This document shows positions 9,626-22,880 of a DNA stretch of 64,000 nt, piece by piece. The stretch comes from Mycteria americana (lineage: Eukaryota > Chordata > Aves > Ciconiiformes > Ciconiidae), in assembly GCF_035582795.1 (NCBI RefSeq), contig NC_134367.1:52359562-52423561 (forward strand), written 5' to 3'. The stretch's first letter is position 1. The number at the start of each line of letters is the position of its first letter. Position numbers and translations under genes: made by a program. Under the pieces are notes generated by a model. That model was not told the origin of the DNA and searched no databases. It was given only the letters and a program-made list of their open reading frames with translations.

Positions 9626-12600
9626 ATAACTTTGTGTGTTTAGATGCTTTTAGAAATAGGGGAGCTGGCAAATTTGCCAGTTGAGCAAAGTCTCTTTGTT
9701 TACTTTTGAAAGCTCCCCGTGTAATTCTGCCTAAAGAGCTCATCATTCACTATGGAGATGAAATACTGCACCAAGAAAGGCACCTTCCTGCTTGCTTGTT
9801 TGTTTGTTCTCTTCTTTAGTCTGGCAAAGAGAGGGTAATGAAGAGCACGAACTCCTTTTTATTCTCCAGCAACCAAAGAAACAAAAAGCCCAGTCAAATA
9901 GGCTGCTAATTACAGTTATTTGCCAGGTTTCCAACAGCTTTCATCTTCAAGTTAGAAGTTAGCCCTTTATGATAACACTCCATTAAAAAGTTACCAAACT
10001 GTGGGGAAAAATCAGACTCTAAGCTGGGCTCTTTTTTTCATCTTTTAGTCTAACGCTGGAGGGGAAAAAAGAAAAAAAGTCACAGTCTTCTTTCCTAAAA
10101 GCCAGTAAAATGCCACAATAAATTGACTTTCCTTATCATCCACAGTTCTGAGAGGAACCTGAATTGTTTCTCCCCCTCCTTTTTTTTTTGGACTGCGTGC
10201 TGTAGAAAAATCATTTAAGTGCATCTTTGCTGTCTGCCTGTCTCGGAGCAGGATACAGTTTTCTGATAATCCCACGGCTTAGTGGCTTCAAAGAGCCCAT
10301 CAGAGGCCAGTGTTGTTCAGAGTTCAGAAATACTTCTTCACTCAGGTTCAAATTCACCGACAACTGATTTATTTAGAGCGATAACACGCGCGGCAGATTT
10401 CAGAAGCAGTGTTGCTGCTTATTTATTTATAGTTATGCTACATTTACATCCTGGTTATGTTCTAGTTTATCACTATCATTTCAATTTGTATTTAAGGGCT
10501 GAAACAGATTACTTTTATGTGCTTAGTACCGTATAAAAAGTTTGGACTAATGTGTTTCCCAGCTTATGACTGGCAATGCATCAAGCATTTTCCTGCTGGA
10601 GCAGCTGGGGCCACAAGGATCCAACAAGCCTCAGCGAGGCTGTGAATCAGTAATGCTGTATTCATGTGAGTGCAAGTACTGTGAAAACCAGTATCATTTC
10701 ACTGATTGTACAAAGATATTTCATTTTTAAAACCCCCTGTATTCCAGACTCTGCTAGCCCCCTTATTTTTATCAATTCTAATAATCACAAATGTGACATA
10801 ATAACTGATGAATACCTTCAGGCACGCAGTTCGTCACAGCACTGTTGCAGTGATGTTACAAATATGATTTAAACCAGATCTTACCATAGGTCAAAACGCT
10901 GTTCGGATTAAGAACTCTGAAGTTGCTAGGGAGAGAGATTCCCCCCCCCCCCCTCTTTTAAGCCCTCATCTCCTACGCTACGTCTAAGCTAGTAAATAAA
11001 AGAGGGCAAGGCCTGCCCTCTAGCCCTGCGGCCGGGTGGCACAGACCGTGCCTAAGCTCTTTACCCCTTGCAGAGCCAGGGACCAAACTGCTGGCTGGAG
11101 CATCCTGGCCCTGCTCTGGTAACCTGCGTAGCCTCAGCCAAAGATGCTGCATCACCCACAGTAGTAACTGCTGAGAGAAAAAGACCAGCGAGTGCCTCGA
11201 ACTGGTGAAATATGGCAAAACTTTCTGGTAAAACTGGAAAACTTGCCATCTGCTAGGCTTTAGTCTCATAAACCTTTGTCATTCCTGTGTGGAGCGCAGT
11301 AAAAGCGCAGGGCAGGGTTGCCGTCGGTTCCCTTCCAGCGTGTTTCCTGCAGACGGCACTCCACACCGGGACGCAGGTCCTCACACCCCGGCACTGACCC
11401 TGCACCCGGGTGTGAGGTGCTGAGTAGGACCCCAGCAGGCTCCTGGGAGCCCTGTGCAGGCTCTGAAGACCAGTATTGGCTCTAAAAGCCCCTAGGAGAA
11501 ATTTCTTACGTGTACTTTAAGACGCTGAAGTTAGGGAGACAGAACCTGCTAGAGACCACCCCTGATGCTGCCTCCCTCCATTAACTCTGTCAGGAACTGG
11601 GCAGCGGGGATTTTCACCATAAATTCATTAAGCAGTGACAACCTGTATAAAAATTAGGTATGGGAAACTTAGATGGATAGAATCCTACTTCAGTAATAAA
11701 CCACTTAATCTGGGAGTGAAAAGGACTTAGGTGAGTTACTTTTCCATTTTTAGCCCAACACGCTATTGGCTTTGTTTCATTTTTTTACTATATGACCACA
11801 TTTTCAGCTTAGCACTTTCCCCAATGATTTACTATATCTACAAAATAAAGCTGGATCCCTCCTGTTAAAAATGTGATGCTTTTAAGGTATTTCCTCGAGC
11901 ATCTTCCCCTCTGCTAGGAAGCAAATTTGGGTTACAGCGATCTTAGCCATTCATTTTGTTGGGACAATATAACTGTGGGGTTTTTTCCTATATACCACGT
12001 TCAGAAAGCTTTTGCTGACTCGTAATTTCTGGGACAGACTAAGGCAAAAGAGGAGAGAGTATTCTGATGGGGTTTGGTTGGTCCTGAGAGTGGAACTGAC
12101 ATCAACCCACTTGCAGTAAAATACAGCCTTTCATTTTCAAAGTGAGTGCTGATCTGCAGGGATACCTGAGCAGAATAACATGAAGCAGGCTACATAATCT
12201 CTTGTCTCCCCAAATAACATCTCACTGTAGAAAAAGAAGAGCCGCAATTCCTGATGGAGGAAGTCCAGGAATTGTGTATAGCATGATGCCTATATTTTCC
12301 CTGCTGACTTTTTTATTGAAACAGCAGACATTTATTTCAGAAAATGGTGTTACCTTTGCAGTATCTGGACCCACAAACTCATTCTGCTGTCAGACGATGG
12401 CACTTTCACCTTGGTCGTGAAATGATTTGTGGAAGAGAAAAATTCCTGGAGCCCCCATTGCCAGTGCATCGCCGTGACCCCCACGCAGCCCCGATGGGGA
12501 GCCAGCTAGGGGCACAACCATGTACTGGGTCTGCTCTTGGATTTCCAAAAGTCAACGGGCAGCTTTGCCTGCCTAGAGAGTGCAGAACTGCAATAGCAAT

Positions 12601-15600
12601 TGCCATTACCCCTGGGGAGCACGGAGCTTTCCTTGTCCCTGCGGGCCCGTGTGCCCGATGGTTTTTACGTTCTCACGTCAATGGTGCGGTCTGTGAGGGG
12701 AGGAAACACACACTGAGTTAGGTGCAAGGATCAGGCCCAATGTTTGGTAATGATATATTATGTATAGCCTTTACTGAAAATGGAAGTGAGGTTTCCTGCT
12801 TTACCACCCTTAAAAATTCTTTGGCTTCTTCTGAAGTACATAAAATAATGTCAGTCTTGGTCTAAAAAGCTCCCAGCCTGCTCCCACTAAAACCAGTGAT
12901 GCTCTATTGCACATCAGCCAGGATAATGACAGTATCTCCCTATAAAAAATCACCATTTTGAGGCAGGAAGTCCTTGGCCTCAGCTCCAGTTTTCATTAGA
13001 AACTAATGGTTTATTACTAACCTTGAAAATCTCACAGGACTTGCAGTGCCTTGAAAGGCCAGATCCTGGCAATTTGGCTTGCGTGAAGTAGCTCGCTCTG
13101 TGATTAGCTCCCTCATTTCGGCGGGAGCAATTACAGAAAGAAGAGCACAGCTCTGGTGAGGAAGGCCCGGTCGGGAGCCGGGCTGAAAGCCCCCCACGCC
13201 GCTTGATTTTCTGTGGGGCTTCTGCCGACATCAGCGGTGTAACGGTGGAAACGAGAGCGACTCTGCAGGCTGCTTTGTATGAGTCACTGTATATTAAAAA
13301 GCCAGCTGGATTCAAAATCACAGGTCAAACAAAACCTCTTTATTTAGCTAAGCAAACAAAAGGACAAAACACTTTTAAACCTGAAAAGTGAGTCTGTACA
13401 TATTTTTATCAATGTAATGATCCACAGGTACTAACTAACACCCGGCAAAGCACTAGAAGCTCTAATCTCCGTTCTGCTGCTCTCCTTTTAAAAGGATAAA
13501 TTTTTTTAATGAGGTAAAAATAATTTCTGATAGTGCAGCTGCTTCTAAGCTCTTCAGCTAGCTTTTGTGGTAGTCATTTAAAAGGAAAAAAAGACAAGGG
13601 GGAAAACAAAAAAAAGTGTTTTCTCCTTCTTGCTGCTTCATGACGGAGACAGGGAGGGCGACGAGTGCCCGAGCGGGTGCGATTCAGCTCTGCACGGAGG
13701 ATGAGCACATCTGAAGCCCACCTTAACCCCTGCTGGGTTTGCTTGTTCGGGGGACACGCTGAGGTGTGAGGTGTCTCCCCATTGCCTGGTCCTCACCAAG
13801 ACAACTCCTCCCTGGGACCTGCTGCAGCTGCAAGCTCACAGAGCAGCTCCTGAGCTGCTGCACTTTGCTCAGGAGTGCCACACAAAACTCCCCTGGGTGG
13901 AAAACCGACATGCCTTCCACTGCCCTCTTGATGTTTGAACTCTTTCCTCTGAGTACGGAAAGCTCTCCCAGGGAAATCGTCCCCCCCAGAGGCAGTTTCA
14001 TTTATTGAGGGCAGTAACTGGGCATGGAAATAATCCCACTGCTGCTGGGGCACCTGGAGCCCTGACTCCAGGTGAGTAAGCGCTGACTCAGCACTGACAG
14101 TAGATGTGGCAACTGGTTCAGCAGAGACAGGTCTGCTCATGTCAGCTCTGTCTGCTGCAAAGAAGTGACAGAAGGCAGCGGGAGGTGAGGCGATGGTGTG
14201 GTCTCTGTGCAGGGTCCACACGTTACAGCAAAGACTGATAGTGAAGGCTGTTTTTTCCGGCAGATTCCCATCCTTTTTTTATCATTCTGCTTTGCTGGCA
14301 TCATAATACACGTGGTGGGAGAGAAAGAGCAAGAGAAAAGATGAACGTGCTAATATCTGCGCTAGGTGAAGAGCGCAGTGGTTCAAGGTATCACGCACAA
14401 CATGGAAACAGCTCCTCTGGCAGGTACCTTGGATACATCAGCTGAATGTGGTGCACCCTTCCAGCAATGGCCTGGTGTCCACGCAAGACCAAAGGCCAAA
14501 AACATTTCTTCATTGGCGCATCCTTTGAGTTATCATCAGTCCTAGACCCCTCAAGTGGACAACTGCAAGCACAGGCAGATCTCTTGAGCTGCCCAACCTA
14601 CCACGCAGCCTTGTGAAGGAACAAAACATAGTCAAGATCCGCCTTTCAGCCTGCTTTTGAACACTTTTAAGCTTCTAGCTGCAAGCCCAGACTTAGCAAT
14701 CAGCTACAAGACAACTTGCCTCGTCCATCCCCTGCTGCCCTCTGTGCCCCTGACACAAGGTGCTGGGGCAGAACATCTTTGCACCATCCCTTGCACCTTC
14801 CCCTGCGGCACAGGCTTTCTCTCCACGCAGGCAAGACCAGAGCAGGAGCCAGGTGCTGCGCCCACCATCGCCCCCTGCACCTGAGCACAGCCAGCCTTGG
14901 GTAGTCCATGCTTCTTGCTGTTTTCCTTAAAAAACAGATGTTTTCCTTTGTTTTCAAACAAAGGAGCCTGTGTTTCTATCATGCATGTTTGGGGCCAGAG
15001 CAGGAACATTTAGCATCCAATTATGGTGCATTGAATGCATGAAAAAGACCAAAACCATTAAAAAAAAGAAACAAAAATTATAATGTCCCAATGGTACAGA
15101 AACCAAGAGGTGTCCTCAATGTCTTCGCTACATCCAATTTGTGTTTGCTGGTTTTTTTCTTGTCTTTGGGTGCATTGTGTCACCCACACCGATGGGCTGC
15201 TGCGCTACTGTGTTGCCTGACGTGAGCTCCGGTTCGTGCCTCCACGTCTCCAGAAAGCTGCGCCTTGTTATGGGTCTTTTGGCTACTGGAGCATCGAGCA
15301 TCTCCTGAAGGTACTGTTTCCTACAGCAGTGTGAGATGACGCGAGCTTGCTCTTGATCTCACTCGCAGCTGGGCATGGCGTCAGGACCTGGCTGATGAGG
15401 AAAATACCTGGGAAAATACCTGCCAAAGTTTGACTGCTCTTTGGTTCCCAGCTTTTGCCCGTTGCTGGTGCCCGCAGGCATTACAGGAGGGGTTGAGTGG
15501 AACCAGCAAATCTGAATAACTGTTAAGGGAACCTTTTTCCGAGTCGAGCTGTATCTCTCTACACGTGCATTTCTTTATAACTGTGTAAACAGGAATTACA

Positions 15601-18600
15601 GTTCTGTAATCAAGAGAAAGAAACAATACTGTGTGAATTGAGCTCCTGGTTCTGAGTTTACCCACCTCTCCAGCTTTACTCAGGAAGGAAAGAGGATTCC
15701 TCATTTTCCTTGGTTAGCGTGTAAACTCCGTACGATGGCAGATTTTTAAAGATGTGTCAGCACTTGAAAGTGAGAATTAGATGCTTAGGATCAGAATGAG
15801 GAAAAGGATTTAAGCAGCCGTATTCCTAAAGGTGGGTCCCTCAGCAATCTTGCTTACTGACTGGACCTACAAGTACCAAATCAATCGGCTGCTTTACGTT
15901 TCTATCCTCCACGCCCTTATAGCCGGGCAGCAGCACGTGCACAGGGTGCTTTGTTTTTTCACAGCCCAAGCAGCCTGGAAGCTGCTTTTTCCCCCTAAAC
16001 TCAGTGGGGATTGAGGAGCTCTGTGTCCTTACACCTGTGTTTCCCAGGAGGCTCCGTTTGGTAGGCAAGCTCGGGAACACCGCGTGGGATAAGAACGATC
16101 CAGGATTTTTATCTCTGCACTGGCCAGTGTTTCCATGGGCTTAAATTCACTCCAGCAGAGGAAGGGGCTGAGCCCAGGATATTGGCAGAGAGGGTTTTTT
16201 TATGCAATGGAGGTTTATCAGCACTGTTGGAAACACTCGTTTCCCTAGAACAGGGTGTTTTGGCTCAATGACACGGGGACGGCAGGAGCGGGCTGGCTGC
16301 GATGCTTCAGGCGCTGGGGCTGGATGCGGTCAGGAGGAGGTGAATCGGCTCTGGGGGAAGGAAAGAAATTTTGAGCTGAGGGAATATTTTCATGCTTTTT
16401 TTCCTGCTACTCACTGTCTAGCTCCTGGCTGGTTTAAAACAAAGTTGGTTTTCCTGGGAAGGGGTTTCTCCAAGTGGCCTGCTTGTTGTGTGGTTGCTTC
16501 GGTTGGTAGCTTAATTGAAAGACAGATTTGGGGGGGGGGAGGTTTGGAAAAAGGTTCTAAAAATTAGCTTGAACCTTCTGTCTTTTTTGAGATAAGGCAT
16601 ATTTTGTATGGATCAGTACTCATTTTCTCACTGACAAGATGATGGCATACAGATTAATAATTACATTTAAAACCAAGGCAGAAGGAGAGGCTCTGGAAAC
16701 ATTCTCCAAGATGTACATTGTTTAAATAAAGGCTGTCTCCTATAAAATGTAATTAGATCTATGACACTCTTTGAATGACTGATTTTTTTTTTAATCATCA
16801 CTTTCAGTGACACGTTATCCTTTGCATCACAGTGAGATAATGTGATTGTATACCTGCAGGCAGATATAATTTGTCACTTCTAGTTGTTGCCGCTTTTTCT
16901 AGAAAGAAGCACATGTAGGTAATATTAAGATGTTGTCAAAAGAAGTCTGTTCTGTTGGAAATGGAATGTATCAGTAAATATGGGGACCTTGCTGCTTCCC
17001 AATATCGGTCTCTGACTTTTGATACTGTGCTAATTTTTCTTAATCAGTTGGAAGTCAGGTTTTCCTAAAGCGTTTATCATTTTTCCAAGCAGCGGTGCAT
17101 TCTGTTTTAAATGTCATTGTGCAGTGGCAAATAAGGAAAATGGGAGACGAATAAGTTAAGGGCTCCACTATTCTGTACACTTGCTGTTCTATAAATGGCT
17201 CAAAGACAACAATAAAGTTGATTGAATTACACCGTCAAAATAAACACGTCAGAAAGCCTTTTGCAGGGAGAGTTTGGGGATGAAGGGTCATCTGTGCGCC
17301 AAGCGTAAACCCAAGACTTTGAGCGGCTCCCCAGCTTGACGCAGGTGGAGATGGACTCCTTTCTCCCGGGGATCTGAGCTGCTCCGTGGCAGTCAAAGAC
17401 CGACACGTGGGAGTCAGGCATTTGCAGAGCAATCCATTGTATGAGGCCTCGCTCGTAACACGGGAACAGTGAGCCCCGAGAGTAATCAGATACTGCCTAT
17501 TTGTGAACGAGAACAGCTAATTGCATTATTTTCATTTGAAACGAAATTGGAAAGATTAGAATACTTTGCTATAGTTGCTGTGCTGTCAGACAGCATCAGT
17601 TCCACAGGAGACGTGTTTGCAAGAAATAAAGACTCTGTGAAGCACCACAACTCTCCCAGCCGTATTTAGGTAAATACCCCGGCTGCCCGCTCGCCTGCTG
17701 AAACCCACCGCTACATTAGCAGCACGCGGCACTTACGGTGCCAACCAGAACATCTCCGATTTTCTCCTTTCATAAGACATTTTTAGAAGTTAGGAAAGGC
17801 TCTGGCTCTGCCTTCGTTGGCATTCAAACTGGGACCTTTTGCCTAACCACAGCGTGTCTGTAGTATTGGTCAGCGCCATAAAAGCTTCCTAATCATACTC
17901 TTCCATCCTACCATGCTTGGTCTGAAATGCACGCTTGTTAATTTATCTGAGCAGGCAGAAACACGCTGAACGTGGCTGATACTTGACTTGGCGATGTCAA
18001 TCCAGCTTCTCTATCATGTAGGCAGCAGAACTGGTTTTCTGCCCAAGCAGTTGCTTATCCCATTTGCCTGCCAAGCTACGTGGCTGTGTTTCCACCTCTC
18101 CAGCCATTCCCTGGTGCCTCAGCCAGTGCTGAGCAGGGCACAAGCCCCCCAGCACCCCTCCCCATTTTATCCCTGCCACAGACCGAGGAGCGTGTGGGTG
18201 GCACTCGGTGCTGTGGGTGCTCCCCGATTCTCATGAGTACAGCATACCACTGCACACTTCAAGGCATGGGAGGTGTCTTATCCCGCTCTGTGGAGCATCC
18301 CTATGTAGTAACAGGTGAGAGCTGGATACCTGCACGAAAACCTGTGCTTCGTAATCCTCCTCTTCTGCAGGGCAGAACATGATGATATGAGAAAATGAGG
18401 TAGCACTGAAATTTGCTTGGGAGCTACCAAAGAACATCGGAAAAGTAATTTTGCTCCTGGAACGAGGTATTTGCGTACAAAACAGGGATAGGACGTGTGT
18501 CTTCTGTTCCCATTTTGGGAACATCCATATATGTCTTATTCTTATCACTCTCTCTTCTTGCCCTGACACCCCTTTTGCCTTCATTGCTGCCCCAGAGGTT

Positions 18601-20699
18601 GCAATCCTCTCTCTCTTCTTGTCCTTCTCTCTTCCCTGACGGCACTGTGACAAGGTCCGGTTTCCTGCTCTTGGCATGAATTGCCTTTCCTCAAACACAT
18701 CTCCATTTTCCTCTCTTTTCAGATGACACTACTGCTTCTCTCGGCGGGGGGGGTTCACATGTGAGGAGTCGGGTGGATGTCACCTCGGAGGGGACTGCTC
18801 TGAGGGGGACAGTGTTACTTCTGTGCCACTTCTGCTCTTGCTACACCCGGGAAAACTACAAATGAGAGAGATCCATGGGCCAGTCTGGCAGAGATGCAAA
18901 CAAAAAGGACTGGGTCTATCAGATCTGCAGCTTGCTTTATCTCCCGGTGCTCCTCAGAAGCATCTGTAAGTGACTGATGAAGTTTATTCTCTGCCTTTTG
19001 AAAGTCACCTACCACCAGAGGTGAAAAGACACAACAGGAGCGGTATTTTTCAGGATACTCAGTATATTACTCCCCTAAGGGCTTTGGAGCAAGCATCGAA
19101 GGCTTAGCCTGCCTCACCATTGCGTGCTGATTTGTGGCCAGGATAAGCCTAAAGGGCATGCCGTGCCGTTGGGCTACCTGAAGGACATCTTCAAGACCTG
19201 CCTTTGGGGTGCGATAGGCAGCGCAATGCCCTGCGGATCATTTTTTCCAGGCGCCAGGGTAGGAGCAGTACAGATTAACGTGGGTGTAGTGGTGTAGTCC
19301 CACTTACAGAGCACAGCCAACATGCAGGTGTGTTCAGGTTAGTCTAAAAACACACCACGAGCTGCTTTTGCACCTATCAGAGAGGTCGGGCAGACCCTTT
19401 GGTGGAGGTAAATGCCCTTCCTGGTGACGTTTCCGCAAGCCTGGCCGCCCGGCTGCGGGTGGGAGGCAGCGGGGATGGAGCAAACGGGGCAAGACGGGGA
19501 GGGCAACCCAGCTCCGGGGAGCTGCGGCAGCCAGCTCCGCCGCAAGCCCCTCCGCGGCTGCCTCGGGCAGGTGGGTGCCTTGTGTCTCCCTCTCTTCTCT
19601 GGATGGGGTCACACAAAGCCCGAGCCTGGGGCAGGCGGTGGTGCGGTGCTGCTCGGGGGCCTCCCTGCCCACTCTCTCTTGCTGCCTCTCAGAGGGGCTC
19701 TAATCGTGGTCTGTAATTTGCTGGCTTGCTTAATCAGAAACTGAGAGTGAGAAATCCACGTTTATGTCCTCGAACGTATCACCCGCGGGCAATAAAAATA
19801 TCTTTTAAACAACCTAAGCCAGCTTTTACATCATGTTGCCTTCGTTCCATTCCCAAATGCCTTCAATATGATGTTTACAACTTTGTCTGTCCCGGTATCA
19901 CCTCTCTTTGCTTCCACATAGAAGAGAAGTTGCAGTTCCTGCTTCTTAAGATTACTCTCAGGTGAACTCCCTTGAAAATTTATAACCCTATATAAATCCA
20001 TAGCAACAATTTCTTGGCTGTTCCAGCGCTTTGGGCTGTCAGTCGGCTGCGATGTGCTCGCTATGCTGTGGTTAACGGGGTCCGTCCCCCCGGTTCACCC
20101 CAAGCAAAGGAGAGAGAAGAACTATTGCTCAGCCGTTTCCCATCAAGCTGCGTTTCTCAAGAGCAGCTTGCACGCTTCATCGCATAGATGTTGTCCGTCT
20201 TTCTGCAAGCTCCTTCATGCTGTGACCCAACAGTGGTGGTTTCTAAGTTTTGAAAATGTTGCTTTGTAGAGAGATACAGTGGAAACCTTTATGGTTAATA
20301 TTACTCTTCTTCTGGTTTTAATTGTTAAGGTCTTACCTGGAGCTGATGTAGGCAGCGTGAGCAGTGAATCTGCAGAGCCTGAGAGCCTTTTTATTGCTTG
20401 TTCGTGCCTCTTCTCCTGTTGTTGAGTTGATTTTGTTTCTTTTTCTTCCTACAAATGTGGCAGCTGCTTTATGCACATGTCCTTCATAACTACAGTGGAG
20501 GAACAAAGCCTGACACAAACCCTAATTCTTCTGTGTAACCTCTCAAGAGTGTTGAGGTAGTCTCATAAGCAAGGGCAGAGAGCTTGGTTTGGGTGAAATT
20601 TCTCTGTAAAGCCCCCTGTGAGAGCAATCACTGGGGGTGTGCTGCTGGAGCAGGAGGATGTACTGAATCATAGTTCACGGCTGTCTGTCTCAGCCAAAG
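9626..20699. other. Intergenic sequence between GPR6 and WASF1, no gene seen
   Basis: About 11 kb without a recognisable coding exon, RNA gene or well-preserved repeat. It includes a C13 run at 10941-10953 and short poly-T/poly-G tracts. Open frames in GC-rich parts (for example near 19.4 kb) overlap in several frames and lack homology or splice context. Confidence 0.45.
10941..10953 (+). repeat. C13 homopolymer
   Basis: An uninterrupted run of 13 C, followed by CTCTTTT. Confidence 0.9.
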
Positions 20700-21322
20700 T
20701 GTGATTCCATTTTTTCACAAATGACTTTGGTGATGGAGCAGGGACAATACTTACTGAGTGTGCAGCTGTCAGGCAGTTGGGAGGGGCTGCGGTTACCTTG
20801 GAGGACCAATTTGGTGTTCAATACAATCTTGTCAAGCCTGAAAGAGAGTCTGGAAAACAGGTGATAGTCTCTTAGGGGCAAGCACAGCAACTCAGCAGGA
20901 AAATCAGCAGTGCGAATCCAGGACGGGGAGTGACCAGCCACATAGCAAACCCAGGGAGGACTATCATGGGCTTGGTCAACAGCATTCCCTCACCATTTGT
21001 GAAGGCGCAGGGGAGCTCCTCCAGTATGTGACAGCTGCTGTAAACGTGGAAAGAAATCCTGTGCATCCAACAGCCACGGTTTGCGGAACAACGAACGATG
21101 GGCTTAAATGACAGCAAGGAAGTGGACGCTGGAAAATTGCCAGAAATAAAGGAGCACTGGGACAATCTGTGTAGGGAGGTTGTGGGGACCTCCATCACTG
21201 GAAACCTCTCACAGCAAGTCGCAAACATCCACCAGGAACAACACAGGGAGAACGAGTCTGTCTCCAGACAGAGCGACCGGTTGAATGAACTCGTGAGGGT
21301 CTCTTCCAGCTCTGTTTTAGTA
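20700..21322 (+). mobile_element. Ancient CR1 LINE remnant (RT region to 3' end)
   Basis: Two parts of a decayed CR1 are recognisable in order on the + strand. Around 20715-20800 the sequence corresponds to the reverse-transcriptase [17 protein letters not shown] region (TTCACAAATGACTTTGG, then ACTGAGTGTGCAGCTG). Around 21098-21322 it corresponds to the C-terminus and tail (GATGGGCTTAAATGACAGCA, GAGCACTGGGACAATCTG, GACCTCCATCACTGGAAAC, CTCGTGAGGGTCTCTTCCAG). Frameshifts and internal loss make it non-functional. The homology is from memory. Confidence 0.7.
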
Positions 21323-22729
21323 GGTCACTGTTATAGCCACGTGTACTTCTTTAATCTGCTGTTTGCAAATACTTGAGTAGCAGGTAGTCAGATACTACAG
21401 ATGCTACAGTTCTCTACCTTCTGTTTAGGCCAGACTTTGTGATTACTTTGTCATGTACTGCTGGCCTCCTAGGGCTAGCAATTCCTCTCCCAATTCATAA
21501 AACGTCTAGACACCAGTATGGAGCCCGTACGAGCAGAATTGTTTATGAATAAATACAGCAGGCTTTTCCCCCAAAGTATTTCCTGCAGAGTGTCAGCATC
21601 TTCTTAATCAAGCATTGAACTCCGAGTTTGCGTGCGTGTATATATACACACATCTTTTAAAATCACATTTTCTTTTGTTGGACTTCCTTGTGTGCAAGCC
21701 CATTGCTAGGAGGGAGTGCTACAAATCATCCCTCACGGTAGGAGGTGCTTTGGTACATTTCCTGCAATGATTACACCCAGCTGACCTCCAAGTTGCTATA
21801 GAGAAACAACTGAAGTCGTCTGAGGACAGCTGTACCTGCAGGTACAAGCTGAAGCGCTCTTTTTCTTGAGAGGCCGTGCAAAAAGATTATGGGGTAAACC
21901 ATCTTTCGTCTTTAGCTAAAGCTGGGTTTGGAAACTGGTGACAAATGAGTAACAGCCTAAGAAAAATGTCCCAAGTAAAGTGATTTCCATGCAGATGTGC
22001 TTTATTCCAGGTTATCTACAACTGATGGGCGGGAAGGGTTATTGAATCACTGCAAGCTCCTAATACCAGACTGCCAGCCGCTGCTCACCGCCGCTGATGT
22101 GAGCCCTTCCCATTGATAGGGTGTGAGAGACTGCTCGCCAGGCAGAGTGAAGGGCATCCAGTGAGCAGGGGCTGGTGCTACCAAAAATAGCAGAGGGTGG
22201 AAGAAAATCTCCTTGAGATGCTCAGGTCTGTGGTACATGCTCTGCAGCAACTGGCATAGCACTACAGAGACTGCAAATTAAAGCATAACAATGTGGATGA
22301 ACAAATGGGGTCAAATTCTAGTCCATGTCGTTAGGACACAGCCATTAATTTTAATTAATGGTAATTGTAATGTAATGGTGTCTGACAGCAGAATTAATGT
22401 AGGTGTGCACGTGCATACGTGCACGAGTCGGTGTCTGCACCCTCAGAGGACAGACCTTATGGCTTTGACAGAAAGGTCAGGGTAGCAGGAATCTTAAGGG
22501 ATCACCTGGTTCCCTTTCTGCTCAGGCCATTCAGGGAACCTGTGGAAACGAGCAGAAAATATTGCCATCCCTCTAACAAACGTTGGCCAAGCTTTGATGA
22601 GAAAACTGAAGCAAAGGGTCTTCATGAAGTTTGGTCCTCAAAATTGCCAAATAACTCCACCAACTTCTACAGCTGGTAAATACAAAGCAAATAAGGGAAT
22701 CGATACGTAATAATGTAGCAGATAACAAC
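21323..22729. other. Non-coding sequence with short palindromes
   Basis: No gene recognised. It contains a 14-bp palindrome at 21832-21845 (GTACCTG/CAGGTAC), a homeodomain-like inverted repeat at 22342-22361, and an 8-bp-arm palindrome with CACGTG at 22405-22424. Confidence 0.45.
22342..22361. repeat. Inverted repeat of homeodomain-like cores
   Basis: CCATTAATT, a TT spacer, then AATTAATGG: 9-bp perfect arms. Two more TAAT cores follow within 15 bp. Confidence 0.9.
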
Positions 22730-22880
22730 CTGATGAGTGAGAAGCTGCGTGTGTTCATCAGGGATAGATCACATCAGACAAAATCAATAGCTGCCCTTGT
22801 CAAAGCTATAGGCTTGGTGACAACAGTAGACCTTTATCTAAATTATAGTAACTTTCAACAAAGAACCTTGTAGAAAACCT
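22730..22880 (+). mobile_element. Ancient CR1-like LINE fragment (reverse-transcriptase region)
   Basis: The blocks AGATCACATCAGACAAAATC, GTCAAAGCTATAGGCTTGG and ACAGTAGACCTTTATCTA align in order with the CR1 segment coding GRSxQTNLIxFYDxVTxLV...VDxVYLDFSKAF. It is strongly diverged with no open frame. Boundaries are approximate. Confidence 0.5.
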
